From Savagea sp. (lineage in GTDB: Bacteria > Bacillota > Bacilli > Bacillales_A > Planococcaceae), in NCBI GenBank assembly GCA_030147435.1, contig JASKZX010000061.1, positions 1 through 10,943 of the forward strand: a stretch of DNA of 10,943 bases, read 5' to 3'. A program made the translations under genes and the position numbers. Shown piece by piece: positions 8,024 to 10,943 of this stretch (positions are counted from its first letter, which is position 1; each line of letters begins with the position of its first letter). Under the pieces are notes generated by a model, which saw nothing but the letters and a program-made list of their open reading frames with translations, was not told where the DNA came from and searched no databases.

Positions 8024-9205
8024 TTATTTCACAAGTTCTAACTGTTTTGATACGAGCTCGATAATTTTTTGCGCACCTTCTGCCATCGTCGTCGCTGGCA
8101 CAATATCTAAGCCCGATTCTTGAAGTAAACGTTTTCCGCGCTCTACATTCGTTCCTTCTAAACGGACAACGAGAGGTACTTGAATGTCAATTTCTCGTGT
8201 CGCTTTAATAATTCCTTCTGCAATGACGTCACATTGCATAATTCCACCGAAAATGTTCACGTAAATTCCCTCAACATTTTCATCCGATAAAATAATTTTA
8301 AACGCTTCTGTTACTTTATCTGCCGTTGCACTTCCACCGACATCTAAAAAGTTCGCAGGAGATCCGCCGTAATAACTGATCGTATCCATCGTCGCCATCG
8401 CAAGCCCTGCTCCGTTGATCATACAACCGATATTTCCATCGAGTGCGATATAACTTAATCCGTGTTCGCCTGCTTCAATTTCTTTCGGATCTTCTTCGTC
8501 AAAATCTCGTAATGCGACGATATCTTTTTGACGATATAAAGCGTTTTCATCGAAGTTAAACTTAGCATCTAACGCGACGAATTTTTCATCCCCCGTTAAA
8601 ACGAGTGGGTTAATTTCAACTGTTGTTGCATCTTTTTCAACGTATACTTTGTAAATTTTCATCATAAATGCCGCCGCTTGATTAATGAGATGTGTTGGAA
8701 TATTCATATTAAAAGCCATACGGCGCGCTTGATAAGGCATTAATCCAAGAACTGGGTCGATTTCTTCTTTAAAGATTTTTTCAGGTGTCGCTGCTGCTAC
8801 TTCTTCAATGCTCGTACCGCCTTCTTCCGACCCCATTAAAATGAGACGACCTACTTGACGATCTAAAATAACGCTCAAGTAATATTCTTTTGCGATATCT
8901 AATCCTTCTTCAATTAGCAACTGCTTTACTTCTTTACCTTCTGGACCTGTTTGTGGAGTTACTAATACTTTTCCTAAAATATCTGTTGCATACGCTTTCA
9001 CTTCATCGATCGATTGAGCGACTTTTACCCCGCCAGCTTTCCCTCGACCACCGGCATGAATTTGAGCTTTCACAACTGATACTTCTGTCCCTAAATCTTT
9101 CGCTGCTTGAACGGCATCTTCTACTGTTTGTACCGGAATCCCTCTTGGCGTTTCAATCCCATACTGACGCAATAATTCTTTACTTTGATATTCATGGATA
9201 TTCAT
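8024..9205 (-). CDS. sucC: Succinate-CoA ligase (ADP-forming), beta subunit
   Basis: SucC is the ATP-grasp subunit of succinyl-CoA synthetase and supplies the nucleotide and succinate sites. It begins [12 protein letters not shown], the family start, with GGAGG upstream. An out-of-frame ATG four bases earlier is not the start. The nucleotide-binding segment [16 protein letters not shown] is at 46-61, the Mg ligands N199 and D213 lie in TTVEINP and ALDAK, and the succinate/CoA-side loop [14 protein letters not shown] is at 257-270, followed by [10 protein letters not shown] (317-326). At 393 residues it is slightly longer than B. subtilis SucC (385), the extra being a short C-terminal tail (SKQLELVK). 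The upstream gap holds a SigA-like promoter and a CodY-box-like sequence. Confidence 0.98.
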   Translation of the reverse strand: MNIHEYQSKELLRQYGIETPRGIPVQTVEDAVQAAKDLGTEVSVVKAQIHAGGRGKAGGVKVAQSIDEVKAYATDILGKVLVTPQTGPEGKEVKQLLIEEGLDIAKEYYLSVILDRQVGRLILMGSEEGGTSIEEVAAATPEKIFKEEIDPVLGLMPYQARRMAFNMNIPTHLINQAAAFMMKIYKVYVEKDATTVEINPLVLTGDEKFVALDAKFNFDENALYRQKDIVALRDFDEEDPKEIEAGEHGLSYIALDGNIGCMINGAGLAMATMDTISYYGGSPANFLDVGGSATADKVTEAFKIILSDENVEGIYVNIFGGIMQCDVIAEGIIKATREIDIQVPLVVRLEGTNVERGKRLLQESGLDIVPATTMAEGAQKIIELVSKQLELVK

Positions 9206-9253
9206 TCATTTGTCCTCCATTCAATTAATCTCGTACAATTGATTACAACCTTC

Positions 9254-9282
9254 ATTGTATTAAAATGTCTGATAAAAGTCTA
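9254..9282 (-). promoter_or_regulatory. Putative SigA promoter of sucCD
   Basis: TACAAT (9254-9259, five of six -10 bases) lies 17 bases from TAGACT (9277-9282, four of six -35 bases). The start site would be near 9247, leaving about 40 bases before the sucC ATG. The gap between ylqH and sucC (122 bases) is long enough to imply independent transcription. Confidence 0.5.
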
Positions 9283-9286
9283 CTAC

Positions 9287-9301
9287 AATTTTCAGAATTG
9301 T
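9287..9301. promoter_or_regulatory. CodY-box-like sequence upstream of sucC
   Basis: AATTTTCAGAATTGT matches 12 of 15 positions of the CodY consensus AATTTTCWGAAAATT, and the 17-base ACAATT...AATTGT context is an imperfect palindrome. It lies five bases upstream of the proposed sucC -35 hexamer. Such matches arise by chance in AT-rich DNA, so binding is inferred, not shown. Confidence 0.4.
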
Positions 9302-9327
9302 TTCTAAAACTGTATATTTAAACAATT
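9296..9327. repeat. Inverted repeat between ylqH and sucC
   Basis: AATTGTTT (9296-9303) and AAACAATT (9320-9327) form a perfect 8-base inverted repeat with a 16-base spacer. It starts directly at the ylqH stop codon. No U run follows on the minus strand, so it is a poor terminator. Its sucC-side arm overlaps the CodY-like site and can alternatively pair with ACAATT at 9286-9291. Confidence 0.5.
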
Positions 9328-9609
9328 TTATTTATTTTTATTCGAGTTTTCTAAATGATATAAATAAGCAAAAACTTCAGCAACCGCACCGTATAAACGC
9401 TCAGGAATCATTTCGTTTACATCAAGTTGACCGAGAAGCTCCATGAGTGTCGGATCTTCTTGAACCGGCACTCCCGCTTCCTTTGCTTTTTCCAAAATAT
9501 TTTCAGCAATGAGTCCCTTCCCCTTAGCGGTTACAAGAGGAGCATCTCCTAATTCTAAATCATATTTTAAAGCGACTGCTTCTTTTCTTTTAATTTTTTT
9601 CTCTGTCAT
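9328..9609 (-). CDS. ylqH: FlhB C-terminal-domain homologue (YlqH type)
   Basis: This 93-residue protein aligns with the cytoplasmic C-terminal domain of FlhB, the export-switch protein of flagellar type III secretion. Shared elements are AVALKYD (11-17), AKGKG-LIAE (28-36), VPVQEDPTL (47-55), and IPERLYGAVAEVFAYLY near residues 68-84. No transmembrane part is present. The autocleavage motif NPTH is also missing: the sequence before AVALKYD is KKIKRKE. In B. subtilis the same gene sits in the same place, before sucC. The start codon overlaps the stop of the FliK-like gene (ATGA) with GGGGTGG about 10 bases upstream, so the pair is coupled and probably acts together. By analogy with FliK and FlhB the pair may modulate hook-length control or export specificity; this is inference. 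Confidence 0.85.
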   Translation of the reverse strand: MTEKKIKRKEAVALKYDLELGDAPLVTAKGKGLIAENILEKAKEAGVPVQEDPTLMELLGQLDVNEMIPERLYGAVAEVFAYLYHLENSNKNK

Positions 9610-10943
9610 ATACGATAATCCACCCCTGTAGAATAAGAAGATAATGATTTCATCACTGTTCGTTTTTTCGGTTTAGAATATTGAGCTTCTAACGGTTTAA
9701 AAATCAAACCTGAAAGTCGATAGTTATTTTTATGCAAACCTTCTTTTAATTTCTCTTCTAACGGTTTACTTAAAAGTTCAAGACGAGGCGTATCATTAAA
9801 AACGGTAATTGTAACAATATCGTTTTGTACTTGCATATCTACTACCGTCTCATCTAACGTATCTAATTGTAAATAAAAGAGGACGCGCGCAAATTTAGCG
9901 TCAATCTTTCCATCCTCTGTCGTTTGCCCTTCCCAATGTAACGTCGTGTCTAGTTGTTTACCGAATATTTCTAAAGGTACTTGCATCATTAATTGTTGCT
10001 GTCCATTTTGTTCAACAGCACTGATCATCGGTGCATTGAGTCGCACTAGCATCGCTTCTGCTTGTTGACGCACTTGTAGCGACGTCGTTGGTTCTTGTAA
10101 TAATTGTAACAGTTGTGGCTTCAATGTATCCATTAAAGATGCTTTTGATGACTCACTCGTTGTCAGTTGATGTTCAAAATGAAAGCCTAACTGTCGGATC
10201 ATTTGTTGTAAGACTTGATGCACCTTTTGTCCATTTACTTGTTGCATCAACGGACGCTCTAACTGTTCCAGTGATTCAGGAGATTGTTGTTGCATTTGCT
10301 GCACTAATTGTTCGAGTTGCGGAACGAGTCGCAAAAATGTTGCGCGTTGTTCGGTTGTCGGCTCTTGCAATGGTTGCGTCATTTGTTGTTGTATTCCTTG
10401 TTGAAGAAGTAATCGAGTAAGAACGGACTTCACATCTTGCAATGATAGTTGATCTTGAGCAACTTGTTGAATGAGCGATTGAATCGCACTTTTGGTTGAT
10501 TGTTGTAACGAAGATAACTTTGTCAAACTCGTCAATTCTTGAAGAACTGTCTGTTTATCAAGTGTTGTTTGTTGACCAAGACTATTTTGCATCACTTGAT
10601 TTAACTTTTGTAAATCGATCGCTTCGCTCTGTCTCATCGGCATTGGATGTAATGGTTGTTGCATAAGTTGTTGTATCAATTGAGCAGCTTTCGGTGACCG
10701 ACTATCGACCGGCGTTTGTGCGACATCTTGCAATGTTTGTACTAGCTGTTGTGGTACTTGTTGATTTCCATTTAACTGAATTGCTTGAATAAGTTGTTGA
10801 GCAGCTTGCTGCATTAACTGCGGTCCTTGACTTCCTGATAACTGTTGAAACAGCTGAGCTCCTAATTGCTTCGTTGTAAATTGTTGAAAAGGACGTTGGA
10901 TTTGTTCAATCTGTTGCATAATTTTCGCTTTATTTTCTGAAGA
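9606..10943 (-). CDS. ylqG: Glutamine-rich FliK-like protein (YlqG type), 5' end outside window
   Basis: The gene occupies the YlqG position, before ylqH and sucCD. The last ~140 residues (from about QQLMMQVPLEIFGKQ, with LHWEG, ARVLFYLQLDTLDETVVDMQ and LSGLIFKPLE) have the pattern of the FliK C-terminal hook-length-control domain. The rest is low-complexity: by my count 87 of the 437 residues after the first visible ATG are Gln, and 76 of the first 300. The first ATG (10919) has no ribosome binding site, and the frame stays open to the window edge (SSENKAKI before M), so the true start probably lies upstream and I extend the feature to 10943. The likely role is an accessory or alternative FliK partner of the FlhB-like protein encoded next. 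The assignment rests on context and C-terminal pattern, since the Gln-rich part gives no usable homology. Confidence 0.75.
   Translation of the reverse strand, partial: SSENKAKIMQQIEQIQRPFQQFTTKQLGAQLFQQLSGSQGPQLMQQAAQQLIQAIQLNGNQQVPQQLVQTLQDVAQTPVDSRSPKAAQLIQQLMQQPLHPMPMRQSEAIDLQKLNQVMQNSLGQQTTLDKQTVLQELTSLTKLSSLQQSTKSAIQSLIQQVAQDQLSLQDVKSVLTRLLLQQGIQQQMTQPLQEPTTEQRATFLRLVPQLEQLVQQMQQQSPESLEQLERPLMQQVNGQKVHQVLQQMIRQLGFHFEHQLTTSESSKASLMDTLKPQLLQLLQEPTTSLQVRQQAEAMLVRLNAPMISAVEQNGQQQLMMQVPLEIFGKQLDTTLHWEGQTTEDGKIDAKFARVLFYLQLDTLDETVVDMQVQNDIVTITVFNDTPRLELLSKPLEEKLKEGLHKNNYRLSGLIFKPLEAQYSKPKKRTVMKSLSSYSTGVDYRI

Noticed and set aside
10932..10943. ATTTTCTGAAGA resembling half or more of a CodY box at the window edge
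   Set aside because: It lies inside the open frame of the FliK-like gene (codons for SSEN), is cut by the window end, and such matches are common in AT-rich DNA.
9606..10943. Glutamine codon runs as a tandem DNA repeat or minisatellite
   Set aside because: The repeats are irregular, mix CAA and CAG and are interrupted by conserved-looking Leu/Ile/Met positions; no constant unit is visible.
1..10943. Mobile element, defence system, CRISPR array or tRNA
   Set aside because: Every gene belongs to the conserved Bacillales core cluster; I saw no transposase, direct-repeat arrays or tRNA cloverleaf, though a short tRNA-like fold cannot be ruled out by eye.

Overview
The window reads as chromosomal core sequence from a low-to-moderate GC Gram-positive bacterium of the order Bacillales, probably Bacillaceae. 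The evidence is the gene order, all on the minus strand, and the close resemblance of the proteins to Bacillus subtilis SucC, SucD, DprA, TopA, HslV (CodW/ClpQ), HslU (CodX/ClpY), CodY, FlgB and FlgC. I cannot name the genus from sequence alone.

In the direction of transcription (high to low coordinates) the layout is as follows. First come a glutamine-rich FliK-like gene (ylqG type, cut by the window edge) and a small FlhB C-terminal-domain homologue (ylqH type), overlapping by 4 bases. Next is sucCD, encoding succinyl-CoA ligase, with its own SigA-type promoter and a CodY-box-like site beside it, closed by a hairpin terminator. dprA follows, with a promoter built into the sucD terminator, and then topA, closed by a very good terminator. 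Then come hslV-hslU-codY, closed by a terminator. Last are flgB and the start of flgC, the head of the large flagellar/chemotaxis operon, behind a SigA-type promoter.

The cluster joins TCA-cycle metabolism, DNA uptake and topology, ATP-dependent proteolysis, global nutrient sensing by CodY, and flagellar basal-body assembly. The clearest departure from the usual Bacillales order is that trmFO (gid) and xerC (codV), normally between topA and hslV, are absent. Only a 226-base spacer remains, holding the topA terminator and a GC-richer stretch.

I see no tRNA, rRNA, CRISPR array, insertion sequence, phage gene or toxin/defence module, and no stretch over 300 bases without a gene. The longest gaps are 256 bases (codY-flgB) and 226 bases (topA-hslV). 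I found no convincing new biological system. The points worth checking are the locus rearrangement, the CodY-like site at sucC, the promoter/terminator overlap and leader hairpin before dprA, and the extreme glutamine content of the FliK-like protein.
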